A stretch of 64,000 nucleotides of DNA from Spizellomyces punctatus DAOM BR117 (GCF_000182565.1 NW_015971554.1:1-64000), one strand, 5' to 3'; positions 10,701 through 23,200 are shown, counted from the stretch's first letter. The notes: generated by a model not told the origin, from the letters alone. Numbers and translations: made by a program.

Positions 10701-13700
10701 TGAAAGGCAGGCCTTCGAGGTATGGGCGGAGTTTTCCGAGGCCCCAAATGAGGCATCCGGCCTCGAGTTCGACAGGTGGGGCCTTCTTTTCCGAGGTGGT
10801 GGTGCCTCGGGAATGGTAGCACAGTGGGCGTTTAGAAGCATCCGGCTGTAACTGTTCGAGCGTGACATTAAACGCTGTGTAGGAAGCGTCACTGTGAAGG
10901 GTGTAGGGGAACCCTTTTCTGGGTGCCGCAAGCACTGGAGCTGTTGTCAGAGCCTGCTTGGCGGCTGCAAAGGCAGAGTTTTGGGAGTCGGTCCATGAAA
11001 CTTCACGCTTCGCGACGAATCTGTGCAGACCTTGGTCGGGGCGCTTGCGAGCAAGGCGTCTGACACAAAAGGGGTCAATGGGCAAGTCGGCCAGCAATGA
11101 TTGGCGTAGATTGACCGCCGGTAGGTCTGAGGAGCTAGATTTAAGATGTTGCGAAACCTCAAATCAGGCTCCGGTTGCTGTGATTGTTGGGGCCACTGCC
11201 GTGTCAAGCATGGATGGTGAATTGAGCTTTTCAGCTCCTTTCCTTGGGTCAGCGCGACCCTTTTTAAGGTCTCGGTATTCACGAACGCCCTCTTGGATAG
11301 CGTCTTGCAGGGGTCGGACGAGTTCCGCGTAGCGAGGGATGAATTGGGCATAGAACCCAAGGAGACCCACGAAGGACCATAGGTCACCAATAAATTTAGG
11401 TCATGGCCAATCGACTATGGTTGCGACCTTGTCTGGATCGGTAGCGAGGCCCTGGGAAGAGGCAACGAAACCGAGGGCCGTGAGCTGGTGAAAGAGCCAT
11501 TGACACTTGTCGAGTCTTAGGGTGAGTTTGGCCCTGGAAAAGCGGTCGAGCCAGTCCGCGATGGCATCTAGGGCTTCCGCGGCTGTCTCCGCTCGTGTAT
11601 GGATATCGTTGACGAAGTTGTTGATATTTCGCCATTTGGAGGGACCCAAGGTGTCGTCCATCACCCGACAGAAGTGCGAGGGGGCAGTCTTGGGTCCGAA
11701 GGGCATGAAAAGTGGTTTGTAGATGCCATCGTGGAGTCTGATCGCGAGCCATTTGCGTACCGACGTATCAGTGATGGCGATTTGGTAAAATCCTTTGTTT
11801 GCGTCACCTCCCGATATGTATCGGAATGGGACTGCGATGATCCAGTTCAGGATGTCGAGCATGATGGGAAAGGGATATGGATCCCAGGCCATGCAGTCGT
11901 TGGCTCGGCGATAGTCGAAGGCTACCCGCGGGGGTTTGTCTGTGTAGCGAATAATAACAGGATCGCTGGCGAAGGTTACTTCGGTGGTTCGTTTCCACCT
12001 CTGAAGCCCCATCATGGTGTCTCGCTCCGTCTCGAGGGCTGTCCGCTCCAATGGAGAGTACGACCGTGGCCTCGAAAGGGGTGGCGGAGCCGAGATAAAT
12101 CGAGGCACATAAGGAATCTTGGTGTAGTTCCCTATGAGATGACCCTCATAGCTGAAGGCTTGATGGAAGTGTTGTAGAATGTTGATTAGGGCCCAGACCA
12201 CGGGTTTGGGTTGTTTGAGATCGACGTGGAAACGTTCCGCATCTTTTAATTGGGCTTTGAAGGCCCCTGGAGCCTTCTCTGTAGAGTTGAGGTTCCATTT
12301 GTTCCGAAGTGTCTGCCATTCTTCTTCGGAAATGTTCTCTTCGGGGTCCGCGACCGAATTATGGGTCGCGGTGGACAGTTTGAGGCCTAACGGGGCCGTT
12401 GTGCTAGCTGCGGTGGCATCAAGAGGGTTTTCGATGAGGAAAGTTTGGGCTGCCACGCGTGTCTGTCCCGTGATTAACATGGTTAATCTAGACTTCTGAG
12501 CTTTGGCTTTGGTCAGCCGTGGCATTGACACATCCTTCATGAATTCACCCTGCTTGGTTTTGTATGGCGTGCCGCGCATGTGATCGGTATCCAGCTCATC
12601 TGTTATGGAGCAGGGGATAAGGATGTCTGGATTCTTGAGCATCACCACGAAACTGGGTAACGGGGGTTCCTGAACCAAGGTTTGGAGTTTCAAATGTCCC
12701 AAAACGTCGTTGGCTAGGATGATGAGAGGTTTCCCGTATGCGATGACCCGAAAGTAGGCGCGGAAAGTCAGGTATTCTCCGCCGCGGCCTCTGAGGGAAG
12801 TTTCGAGGCATACTGTCTTGGTAGATGAGATACGTCCACCAATGCCATTGAAAGCCATCGTTTCCACATCCTGCAAATCGGTTTCGGAGAACAGAAGGCC
12901 TTGGTATGTGTCGGAAATCAGAGACTCGCAGGCCCCTGTGTCTAGTACCACAGGTGCCCAGAGCTGTGCGATGACGGCTAGCGTCCAGCAAGGCTGCGTT
13001 TGGGTCTTAGTCTGGCTTTTGAGTACATCGCCTAAATCTACTGAGTAGAAGGCGTTGATAGAAGGCACCGCGATCTCGAAATGGGGCGCGATGTCGTTAA
13101 TTGTTGCTTCCGTAGCCTTGATCACACTCTCAAAGTGTTCTCTAGTTTTGTTGTTTTGTGGTTTTGTTGTTTTATTCTGGCAAGCAACTTGTTCGATAGC
13201 CAGCATGACTATACGCGTCCGTTCGCTCTCTTCGTGTCTTTGGAGACGTGGATGGTCTTTAACGTGCCGAAATTTGGGGTTTCCGCGATGATAATAATAG
13301 TCTGAGCGAACGATATTGCCTGTCAGGAGAAATGCCACCAGTTGCAGGTTGGCGTATGCTTCAAAGATAACAGGATCTTCAGAGCTCCACATCAAGAATT
13401 TCTCGCACTCGTCGAGCTTTATCCAGGCAAGGAGAATCAAACGAGGGGTACCGTCTTCTCGGACCTTTCGCAGGATTTGATCCTTGTCAGCTTCGGCTGC
13501 GGCAGCGATGTAGAGGTGGTGGGAACTCCACGCAACTGCGTAGGGGTCGTTCCCGAGGTGCCCGGCGCCTCGCTTCGGTTCTTTGGCAAAGAAGCTGAGC
13601 GCGCGGGGGTTGTTGCCCATCATCAGAGCCACTTGCAGGGTACCCCAGATGATGGCTATGTTGTCCCAGACTCGGTCCCAGCCCTGCGTGGGCGTGCGGG

Positions 13701-15312
13701 GGTCCTCTTCCTTGGTCACCGTGACCTTGGAAAGAGGTGCGGTCATCAAAATTGTTGATTCCGAGTGCTTGGGTGAATGAAAGAACCCGATGGTGTGGAA
13801 TCCTTGATTAGCGGCTTCCGTTCTTTCCAGTTCCGAAGCCGAAAAAAGAGTCTCGGTGGTAGTGGACGTCGAGTCCAGCTCCACTATGTACGCCTTCTTC
13901 GATTCCTGTTTGGGTTTCCAACCTGAGGGCATGGGTGCTCCATATGGTCCTTTCTTTCCATCTTCAGGATCTTTTCGGTTCGGGTTCTGCCAGCAGAAAA
14001 CATTCCAATGCTTTTTCTGACAGAATTTGCAGGGTGCCGGTGGTTCCTTGTTGGGGTCCGGAACCATCTTCTGAGGACCATCGTGACCCTTTTTGGGGTT
14101 TCCGGTTTTATGCGGAGCCGTCTGCTTAGGGCCTTTGTTGGTTCCGGTCTTTTGTGACTTCTTCTGAGCTTCTGCAGCACCGCTGTAGCAAGGGTCTCAT
14201 TTTCTGGTGTCATCAGAGCCGAAATAAAGGCGCAGGAAGTCTTTTAATTTGGTCAGGTTCGTGACGTTACAGGATTTGACCATGATTTGGATGTTGCTGG
14301 GCAATTGTTCGACTATTAGGTCGAAATGCTGGTCAGCGGGACATTCTATGTTTGCCCGGTCGCCATAAGCGAGGCGCTGGAGATGAGTTTTGTGGTCGAT
14401 GAACACGAGAAAGCTGCGAAATTCTTTGGGGTTCGCATGGCAGCGCACATATTCGGTTTTGCGCTTGGACTCGGTTAGGGGATCTCGGAACTCTCGAAGC
14501 AGTTCCTCTTTCCACCTTTTCCAGGTCCATGAGCGAGTTTCCTGGGCTTCCAGAGTGTAAAACCAAGCGTCAGCAGGGGTTTTCTCGGCTATCATGGCTG
14601 GTAGGAGCTGTACCATCCTGGCATCCGACGTTGCGCTAACGTTTTGAAGAAGTTGGACTTTGTTAAGCCATTCTTCAATGTCTTGGTTTCTTCTGCCCAT
14701 AAACTCGGGTACGTCCTTTGCTTTCAAGGAATCGACCTTGGTGTCGCTGGCCCACGGGGCCGCTGGCACTTGGATTGGAGGCACCGCACCTGAAAAACTT
14801 GGTTTGGTACGCTCCCTTGGTGTGTCCGCCGTTTCCCACGGGGTTGCGGACCGTTCTCTTGTAGCTCGTGCTATGGGAGGTTGTTCAGGCAGCGGGCGAT
14901 GCGCTAGGGCTTCTAAGGCTCATGCGAGGCGCTCATCCGCCGCTGTCTGACGTTCGGAAAGCCTATGAAGCTGTTCCGTAAGGTTTTGAGTTGCCAACTG
15001 CATTGCAGCAGTCGAGCGGGCAATGTCTTCTTTTAACGCTGCCACTTCAGAGGCCATTGTGGCCAAGTTAGGGGCTTCCGGTTCGACGGAAGTGGTCCCT
15101 GAACGCCTTGGGCATGTTGCGGGAGGGACTTCGACGTCCTCCGCAGGACCCTGACTACGAGTCTGGATCACAGGTGAGCGGCCTCGCGTTGGTGAGCGTT
15201 CGACCGGCATCATTCTCGGTTTCGTGAAGTTCTGTCTCTGAAATGAGAGAAAAGGTTTCCGAGTAGCTACCTGAGTGGATCTTGGTTTGCGCAAGAGTTT
15301 TGGTACGACCAA
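7735..15312 (-). pseudogene. gag-pol: Gypsy Gag-Pol of element B, one frame broken by five TGA codons
   Basis: A single minus-strand frame runs from 15312 to the stop at 7735-7737. It contains Gag with a CX2CX3HX4C zinc knuckle (about 13990-14031), protease (VLDTGA, about 12940), RT (FVND instead of FVDD, codon at 11608-11610), RNase H (HSDAS, about 10880), integrase (HHCC region, DFVTKLP, SDRDSKF, GQSER), a chromodomain (about 8905-9060) and then about 385 further residues that I cannot identify. The only stops are TGA at 14920-14922, 14197-14199, 11401-11403, 11164-11166 and 9343-9345, all in one frame. No frameshift is needed to follow it. At 11401 and 9343 the related Gypsy sequence pattern has Arg, which fits CGA to TGA. 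Confidence 0.93.
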
Positions 15313-15350
15313 ATAAGGTTTTCAGCTGAATTTGAGAGGGGAAGGCGGTT

Positions 15351-15368
15351 CGTCGCGCTTCTCCACCA
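15351..15368 (-). other. Primer-binding site of element B
   Basis: Directly inside the 5' LTR, the minus strand reads TGGTGGAGAAGCGCGACG. It begins with TGG, complementary to the CCA end of a tRNA, with no spacer. The tRNA identity was not determined. Confidence 0.7.
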
Positions 15369-15968
15369 TGTAGCGGATTTTTTGTTGGTAGACTACGGTA
15401 AAGATGACTTGGGTCTCCTAGCAGGTTATGTGGGTGGCCATACTAGGAATCATAGTCTCCGAATCCTTTCTTTGGGCGTCGGTAGCGACTTGGGGGCGAG
15501 AGGCAAGGAGAGTCGGTTAGTTGTGAACCGAGCAGGATTTAGAGGCTTCGGTACGGGTGATCAGGCCGTTGAAGCGCTCTGTTAGGTTCCTGTTAACCTA
15601 AGATTGGAGTTGAGAAGTGAGTTATGGGGATTTTGTGTCGCTACGGCTTCTGCCCCCGACTTATTTTATTGAATACATCCTTTTTATACAAGATTCTTGG
15701 ATAAACTGTTAAACTAAACTAAACTAATGGGTGTCGCTGCACCGCAACTGATTTATTGGTGGCGGTACCGATCTCTTCCTTTTCTGCACTGGCTCGAGCC
15801 TCCACAGGTTGTACGAGGCACGCTGAAATCTAATGCGCCAATTGCCATTCTCCGAACCGGTTTTTTTGGTCGCGGTAACCCAATCGGTGGAGTTGGTCAC
15901 GCGATTCGTGCTTCCCGCGTCCGATTTGGGCTTACTCGCGATCTCTCGAAGACGTCCTCATCATTACA
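15369..15968 (-). repeat. 5' LTR of element B (600 bp)
   Basis: Same length as the other LTR. Compared base by base there are 14 differences, all transitions, 13 of them at CpG (CG in one copy and TG or CA in the other, or TG against CA). Confidence 0.94.
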
Positions 15969-16500
15969 GTATGCTATTCTCTTATATAGGTCTAGTCTAC
16001 TATTGTAAGAACCACTAGGGAATATAGGAGCAGCTAAAAAGAAATATACACACATATGGCACAGTGGAATATGCCTATCAGTGATGCCACTTGGAGGGCT
16101 ATTAGCCTATAACTGCTGTAATAACCTTATGGCATATATTTCTTTGCTCAGCTTAAACCAATTGGTTATTAGATTCTTACTTTAGAGCAAGTAATAACTG
16201 GTAATACTCTGATTATTATGTAGTTCCCTAATCACTGATGAGGTATCTGGTTAGATTAAGGTTAGCCATGCAATTAATCACAACATCATGCCACATCCCA
16301 TTATAACTGCTGATATTATGGACTCAAATCTTTGCAAGTTATATAAATCTTGTAGTGGATTAAAAATGCCTCCTATATATCAGGGTATACATAATATAGT
16401 TGATAGAGATATTTCTATAAAATACAAATACTTGCATATCCATATTTGCCTTCTGTCTTATTATATATTGGATCTTCTGTCAAGTGCATTGCATGCACGG
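15969..16500. other. AT-rich stretch without recognisable gene
   Basis: Right flank of element B. It is AT-rich with no coding frame I can support. The composition changes abruptly near 16,500, where host-like sequence begins. Confidence 0.55.
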
Positions 16501-17212
16501 TAGGCGGTCCACACAACTCGCACAGATCTGGTACGGATCACGTGAATGTTCCTCAAACGCGTCCAGTCCCGCCGTCGTCATCTTGAGACGTCAGCCTTAA
16601 CCAGCCTGGCTGATTTGGGTGAGCCTTCCTCAAGGAACAAGCCAACATCCGCATTACAATCCATATCAGCTGGATGGCTTTTGGATTGAGGTGCCATAGG
16701 AACGCCAAACTCACAGCAAAATTTGTCTGGCACGCCAAGCACATTTGTTTAGGAAAGGAGCAAACGATGGGGGAGCCGATTAGAGTAGAGGCTGGTCAGT
16801 TGACGGTCATGCTAAACTTCAAATACGTATTTAATCTTATAGACCAGTTGGAATACCAGGCGATTTTGCTGTTCGTCTCACACCAGGCAGTAATGCTACA
16901 TGTATTGCTGATAGGCACGGCTTCGTATGCATCGTGAGTACACAACATTGCGACGGCTGTGTGTGGTGGTGGACCTGCAATCACATATTTACTCTTTCCA
17001 GGGTCAAATAGGAGAACTAGTGAACCACTACATCTTCCGGCCGCATGACGCTTCACAGGATCCACTTCGACTTGAACAGGTTCTCGTAACCCTTCCGGAA
17101 GTTGAATATGTGGAAAGGCAGGTCAAAGCGCCACGTAGTAAAAGGGGTTGAGAGGACGTGAATTTCCAGCGGCAATAAACCAAATATTTGAGCATAGGTT
17201 CCTCTAATTCGG

Positions 17213-17464
17213 TTATAAGTTCCCTCTGCCGCGTTTCCCTCTGCCTCTCGTACACCGAGGGCCAAGAAGCGGCCCTTTCTTTTTCTTCTTTATTGGTTTC
17301 GCGCCTTTCCCTGTCCTTCCCTTGCCGCGTTTGAACGGTGATTTCCCATATCGCGGTGTGGCCAAAACCGCACAACTAACGAAAACTGCAGCCAAGAGCA
17401 TAACGACTGCTAAATGCTTAGAGGATGTCCAATAATGGAATGCCCCATTCGCTGTTTCAACCAT
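17213..17464 (-). CDS. Possible small signal-anchored basic protein
   Basis: A frame of 83 codons starting at ATG (17462-17464), 200 bp from and divergent to ATP3. About residues 17-38 are hydrophobic (SKHLAVVMLLAAVFVSC), followed by a very basic Gly/Lys/Arg tail. Other minus-strand frames just downstream look partly protein-like, so this may be the first exon of a longer gene. I recognise no family and the call is tentative. The rest of 16,501-17,212 shows nothing I can support apart from a TCACGTGA site at 16538-16545. Confidence 0.25.
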   Translation of the reverse strand: MVETANGAFHYWTSSKHLAVVMLLAAVFVSCAVLATPRYGKSPFKRGKGRTGKGAKPIKKKKKGPLLGPRCTRGRGKRGRGNL

Positions 17465-17665
17465 CGGGAATTTAGGGCATTTAGCGATCTGGTAGAACGA
17501 CCATCTTTTCCTAGTTGGCTGGCCGGAAAATCATGTGATTCACTTGAATCATCACTATGGCAACCCGGCTAACTGAACTTTGCAAGCACCCGCAGGTGGG
17601 GAGGCTTGCAAGGCAAACGCGCGGCTCTCATCATTTGGAACAATTCCAGCAGAACAACTACCGCC

Positions 17666-19108
17666 ATGCTCGCCGTTCGGTCACTCCCCCGTGTTGCCAG
17701 TGCCGCTACTGGGTAAGAGAGTGGATAAAAGATGCGCATTAGTTTTGGTAGGAGTGCGGGAGCCGCCTGAACAAGAGTGGAAAATTTTCATTCAATGGTG
17801 CTCTGGGGAAGAGATGTAGCGTTAGAAATGTTTGGAACATGGCCCTTGTTACTCCGTCGATAGCTGGGGAGTATGGTGCATTCGAACGACCGCTTGCTAA
17901 CGATGCTGTCGTTGTGACCTTTAGTCAACCGGCGATTTCGTTTGGCGTTCAAACTCGTAACATGGCAACTTTGAAAGAGAGTGAGTGATATGAGAGACTT
18001 TGAAGTCTAAGAATATTACTGACCACATTCATCTCTACAGTCTCCGTTCGATTGAAGTCTGTGTCGAACATTGCCAAAATTACAAAGTCAATGAAGATGA
18101 TTGCCTCTACAAAGGTTACCAAGGCACAGCGGGTGATGGAAACCGCTCGGGTGTACGGTAACTCTGCCACAGGTACGGAACGTTGGGTGGGCTAGATTCC
18201 AGTCACAAGCACCTTGTTGGTTATTCATCTAAATACCCGACAACACAGCTCTCTACCAGCATACTGGTACGTCGACCAACGAAGAAAGTGGCAAGCCCTT
18301 GGTCGTCGTTGTATCCTCGGATCGTGGATTGTGTGGAGGTATCCACAGTTCATTATCCAAAACCACCCGGAAGTATTTGTCTGCCCATCCCGAGGCTGCG
18401 CTAGCAATCTTGGGTCAGAAGGCCAAGGCGCAGCTGCAGCGTGACAGCCGTCAGCAGATTGTTGTGACTTTCGACAGTGTCGCAAAGAACCTGCCTACGT
18501 GGACCGAAGCGGCTCTGATTGCGGATGAGATCTTGAAGACGGGAATCGAGTTCGAGACTGCCAATATCATTTACAATAAGTTCAAATCTGTTATTGCATT
18601 TGACACCGTCATTGTTCCTGTTCACTCGTACAAAGCGCTTTTGGAGTCTCGTAAGTTTACATTGTTTGGCGGGATTTGTTGTAACAAATTGGAAAGGCAA
18701 TTTCTCATGTGGTGCGATGCTGTTAGCCAAATTGTCTGCCTACGAGGTGGAAGACCCCGTGCTGAAGAACTACGAGGAGTTTACTTTGGCCAACACCGTT
18801 TTCTGGGGTATTGCTGAGGGGAATGCATCCGAAATGGCGGCCAAGCGTACGGCCATGGAGAACGCTACAAAAAATGCTGGTGAGACCCTTTTTTTTTCTA
18901 TTTCTTGTATTTGCACCGGTTTGATACTAAGAATTGCCGTACTCTTCCAGGCGAGATGATCCAGAAGTTGACTTTGACCTACAACCGCTCTCGTCAAGCT
19001 ACTATCACAAACGAACTGGTAAGTGGTTTGTGTGCATTCTGCCGCTACCCACATTCTGACATGAGGTTTCCCAAGATTGACATTATCACTGGTGCCATGG
19101 CCGTTTAA
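17666..19108 (+). CDS. ATP3: Mitochondrial F1 ATP synthase subunit gamma
   Basis: The central rotor stalk of F1-ATPase, turning inside the alpha3beta3 ring in the mitochondrial matrix. Seven exons: 17666-17712, 17925-17980, 18041-18172, 18249-18650, 18727-18879, 18951-19018 and 19076-19108; they sum to 891 nt (296 aa). The start MLAVRSLPRVASAA looks like a mitochondrial presequence. Family signatures are ITKSMKMIASTK near the N-terminus, SSDRGLCGGIH in the middle, and the C-terminal helix ending TYNRSRQATITNEL-IDIITGA. Intron 1 is long (212 nt) with a clear CTAAC branch site near 17896; the others are 57-76 nt. The gene converges on the PHD-finger gene. Confidence 0.95.
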
Positions 19109-19326
19109 ACCCGGGTAGTGGGATGTATACCTTTATTAAGCATGAATGGTGGGCCTCTAGATCAAATAGACTGTGGTGGTCCATCATGAAGTAACATAAC
19201 AACTACCTATGAGCCTCTTCTCATTATGACTCCGAGCACATGTAATCGAAACTTCAGTCATCACAAGCGTCGTCTATGTAGTATAGGCTTTGCATGAAAA
19301 AGTGGCTCGCGTCGAGCGTCCCTGCG

Positions 19327-20139
19327 TCACCGACACAAATGACATCTCCAGGTTCCTGTTAAAAGAAGCGTGAAGATTTTGCAGAACCACAACGTGAAGG
19401 AAAGGCAAAGACCTTTGGGTATTTTCTTTAGTGGTGGAGTGGTACAATAGGTATGAAACCCGCGATCACAGTCATCACAGAGTATGGTCATGGACTGTGG
19501 AAGAGAAATCGATTCGACCTCAGTACGTTGGTCCTTCCCTATTTCAGCGGGTTCTAACCTCGTTGCCCACTTCCTTACACACGACACAGCATTTGCAATC
19601 TCGACATTCCCAGTGATAGATCATCACATTTCGCGTTGCCTTGACGGAGAGATGTAAACATGAAGGGTGATCTGATAAATCTAGTGTTACGGCTCGGCTC
19701 CACTTGCCCAGGAATCTTCGGGCAATCTTACCACTCAAACTACAATTACTACAGCTCACTAGCTGCTCTGGAAAGCCATAAGCATTCTGATCTTCGGTCC
19801 CTCCGCACTGGAGACAAAAAGGACTATGGGATTGGTCAACATGTGTTGGTGACAGCGTCCAGTGGGTAGTGTCGCCACACTGTGCACCTTTTCAATGACG
19901 AGCCAGTAGGAACAAGAGCTGCGTCTGACTGGCTACGAGCATCCGTTATGTTCAAAGCGACATTTCCAGTGTTCGTCCTCTGTGTTTCTTGAGTCATCTG
20001 GTCCACAAGAGCGGAAGTGGAAAGTTGGGAGTTGGCTTACTCCACACTGGGGCACGTGACTAATAGGTAAATGAGGTACACAGCCCCGGCGGATCCCGCT
20101 GCTGACGTCCTCGTCGATTACCTCCGATCCCTCCTTCAA
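19327..20139 (-). CDS. d4/Requiem-type double PHD-finger protein (start unresolved)
   Basis: The C-terminus is a tandem PHD pair. Finger 1 starts CLQCGG and continues FPEQLVSCSNC, then (after an intron) DHPSCL and WECRDC. Finger 2 runs CVVCKEVGNE, MTILCDDCDRGFHTYC and TWRCHLCR, followed at once by the stop (19327-19329). Finger 2 is split by introns before SMTIL and after KIPKG. This layout matches the DPF module of d4 proteins, which in animals reads acylated histone H3 tails and serves BAF/SWI-SNF or MYST acetyltransferase complexes. Upstream coding sequence (to about 20139) has unclear splicing and no convincing start ATG, so the N-terminus is unknown. It is divergent from the trehalose gene at 20276. 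Confidence 0.75.
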
Positions 20140-20275
20140 GTTTGTGGGGACTGAGCTTGGGGACCTGAAAGCTCACCACAAACAGTCTGCACCCCTGCAC
20201 CCTTAATAGATATTTTTTTGAAATAGCAATTTGTGCTTCAGATCTATCAACCCCCTACATCCAGCGACAGTGGAC

Positions 20276-23200
20276 ATGGCTTCCGCATCGGACAGCCATC
20301 CTCTTTTTTTCAGTAGGTGTATGCAACTGCTTTCTATCTGGTTGTATACCATGCCAATTCTTCCTGTATTGGCATTAGTGGAAGATGACGATGAGAGGAG
20401 TGACCAGGAGGAATTGAGCCCAGGAGGATCGAGATCACCAAAATATACCGACGAGCCAGCGTCCTTGTTACAGACTGCTCGAACGCTCGTCGTGTCATTG
20501 TTTCTTCCTTACACCGTGTCCATCGATCCATCACCACCTGCGGTACAGCCAAACGCACCACTTGAACGGCGACGAAGTGTGGGTGCAATAGAGTTCAAAC
20601 GTCAGCGAAAAGCGTCCGAATCTCGAGGCCTACGACCAGATCCTCATTGGTGGCATATCGATACATCTGGATTAGGTAACATTGGGCTACAAAATGCATT
20701 GAAATCCATGCAGAGTCGCATGGCCGATCCCATCTGGATTGGATCGCTGGGGGTATCCACGAAAGATTGGTCAGACGAAACTAGAGCTAGCGTACGCTGC
20801 AAGCTAAGGAACGAATATAGCAGTGTCCCGGTGTTTCTTGCAGATGATGAAGTTGAAGGGCATTACAATCAATTTTGCAAGCAGGTATGACCAACTGCAT
20901 CAATGATGAATGATGGAGCGCAGCCGGTACATCACACCTGAGCGTTATTACTGTTGACCAACGTATCTTAACGATGTAATGCGGTGCCTTCACTACACTA
21001 CACTAATGATCCTTTCCTGAAGGTTCTGTGGAAACCGTTCCATTATCAACTACCTGATTATCCCAAAGGAGAAGCATATGAGGAGCAAGCATGGAAGCAC
21101 TACATCGCAGTCAACCAAAAGTTTGCCAATGCAATTGCGGAGACTTATCGAATAGGCGATATTGGTTTGTATCGTGTCAAAACTCATCGTCATACCGTTA
21201 TCTAACCGCGTAACAGTTTGGATCAACGATTACCATCTAATGTTGGTACCGGCAATGGTGCGCCAGCTAGTGCCAGGGGCGATCATTGGCTTCTTTCTTC
21301 ATATCCCGTTTCCGAGTTCTGAGATATTCCGCTGTCTCCACGGTGAGTGCAACGGCGCCTTAACTCTGGTGGATATCTTAAACATGACTGAGATCTGGTG
21401 ATAGTTCGAAAGCAGGTGTTGGAAGGAATGCTGGGCGCCGGTAAGCATCTGCACCATTGTGTCCACGTGGCTCTCGTGGGTGTCCTAATGCTTTATCTGC
21501 CCTTCAAGACTTGATAGGGTTTCAGGTGCGAGTACGCATACATTAAAATCGACTATATGACAATTGACACGAACGTCGAATATAGACGTATCCCTTCATG
21601 CGGCACTTTCTCATGACGTGCACGCGGTTGCTGGCATTGGAATCAACCCCCCGAGGAGTACAACTGGAAGATAGGGTTGTTTCCGTGATGCCTATACCGA
21701 TAGGTATCAATTTAGATGCGTTGAATGAAAAGAGGTATCGAGCGTCTGCACCACTTCCTTTTACGAACGCCAGCTTAACGTCTACTGCTTCTTAGAAACC
21801 ATCCCGAAGTTGCGGAAATCCTTGCGTCATTACGAGAAAAATACGATGGGATGAAAGTCCTTATTGGAAGAGACAAAAATGATTACGTGAAAGGGGTCCG
21901 CCAAAAAATGCTAGCTTTTGAGCGATTCCTAAAGGATCATCCTGAATGGCAGGGCAAGGTAAGGGAACACAACTTAATCGAAGTGAGGATGATCCTTACA
22001 AAACAGGCACCAGGTTGTCTTGATCCAAGTGGTTTTATCCACTACTGAGGCTAATGAGAATGAGTGCCGGGTGTCCGATGTGGTTGCCAGAATAAATTCT
22101 CGCTTCGGAAGCATTGAGTATTCGCCCGTTGTCTATTTGCATCAAGATATATCCTTCAGTCACTATTTGGCACTATTGACAGTGTGTACTGCTGTGATAT
22201 TTCGCTTGATGATATCGGAGCTAATGCTACTGTTTTCTACATATATAGCTAGCCGACGCATGTGTCATTACGTCGCTACGGGATGGAATGAACCTAACGT
22301 CACACGAATATGGTACGACCCTTAGCTACTGATCGATCAGCGCAATATTTCCATGACCATATGTTCCCTGTTACATCTAGTTGTATGTCAAGAAGAACAT
22401 CATGGGCCGCTCGTGATCAGTGAGGTGACTCTACACATGCGCTTGATTCTGATATGACATTGCACTGATATGGACCGTTAGTTTGCTGGAACATATGGAA
22501 GCTTTGGTGCTGCTCTCAGGGTTAGTATCATCAGTGGTGTAATAGTGAGATTGTCTGCTCAAAAATTTGTTGCTCATCCACCTACCAGGTGAACCCCTGG
22601 GACGTTCGTGAGGTTGCTGACGCCATCAACGACGCATTGACCATGGGCGATGAGGATAAGGCTTTCCGCTGGAAGGTAAGGACAACTCTAATGTGATCGA
22701 ATATGATAAATATTGAGTTGTTGTTTTTGTTAGGAACTGTACTCCCACGTAGTTGGAAACACTGGTACGTCGATAATTGCGTGCACATCCCACCATGTCT
22801 TTAACCTCTTAACTCGGTTAGCACAAACATACGTTGAGACTTTTACCAGCGAGCTTGTGAAAGCGCACGAAGAAGTTGCGCAAACTGTTTCCACCAGTAT
22901 ACCTCCTCTGCCAACAGATCATGTAGTGGCAGAGTACGCGCAAACTCGGAAACGAATCTTTGTATGTAATTTAGAGCGCGCTGATAGTGTATGGAGCCTT
23001 GACTAAACAAGTATGTCTTAGTAGTTCTTAGATCAAGATGGAACGATCATGAATTTCAACAAACATTCATCGAGCAATTTGCTATCAAACCGAATCCCTA
23101 CTGAAAAAGTTGTAAATCTCGTGAAAGCTCTAGCCAATGATCCACGAAATATTGTATATATCATGAGCGGGCGCTGTAAAGCGGAGATGAATGACTTCGC

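Larger units (their letters stand above)
7078..15968 (-). mobile_element. Ty3/Gypsy LTR retrotransposon B (complete, inactivated)
   Basis: A full-length chromodomain Gypsy element read from the minus strand: 600-bp LTRs at both ends, a primer-binding site beginning TGG next to the 5' LTR, a polypurine tract next to the 3' LTR, and one gag-pol frame. It is flanked by a 4-bp direct repeat, GTAT at 7074-7077 and 15969-15972. The LTRs differ at 14 of 600 positions, all transitions. The pol frame has five in-frame TGA stops and a lost RT catalytic Asp, so it cannot move by itself. Confidence 0.95.

Noticed and set aside
7735-15312. TGA read as an amino acid (recoding or alternative code) in element B
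   Set aside because: Host genes here use TGA as a stop (trehalose gene, TFIIIC, CoA-transferase, striatin). At 11401 and 9343 the expected residue is Arg, which fits CGA decay.
7078-15968. Classical repeat-induced point mutation
   Set aside because: Known RIP prefers CpA (Neurospora) or TCG contexts. The changes here are at CpG with mixed preceding bases, and their density is low. CpG methylation decay explains them better.
18225-18730. Minus-strand frames opposite ATP3
   Set aside because: The plus strand encodes well-conserved ATP synthase gamma with a frame closed over seven exons.
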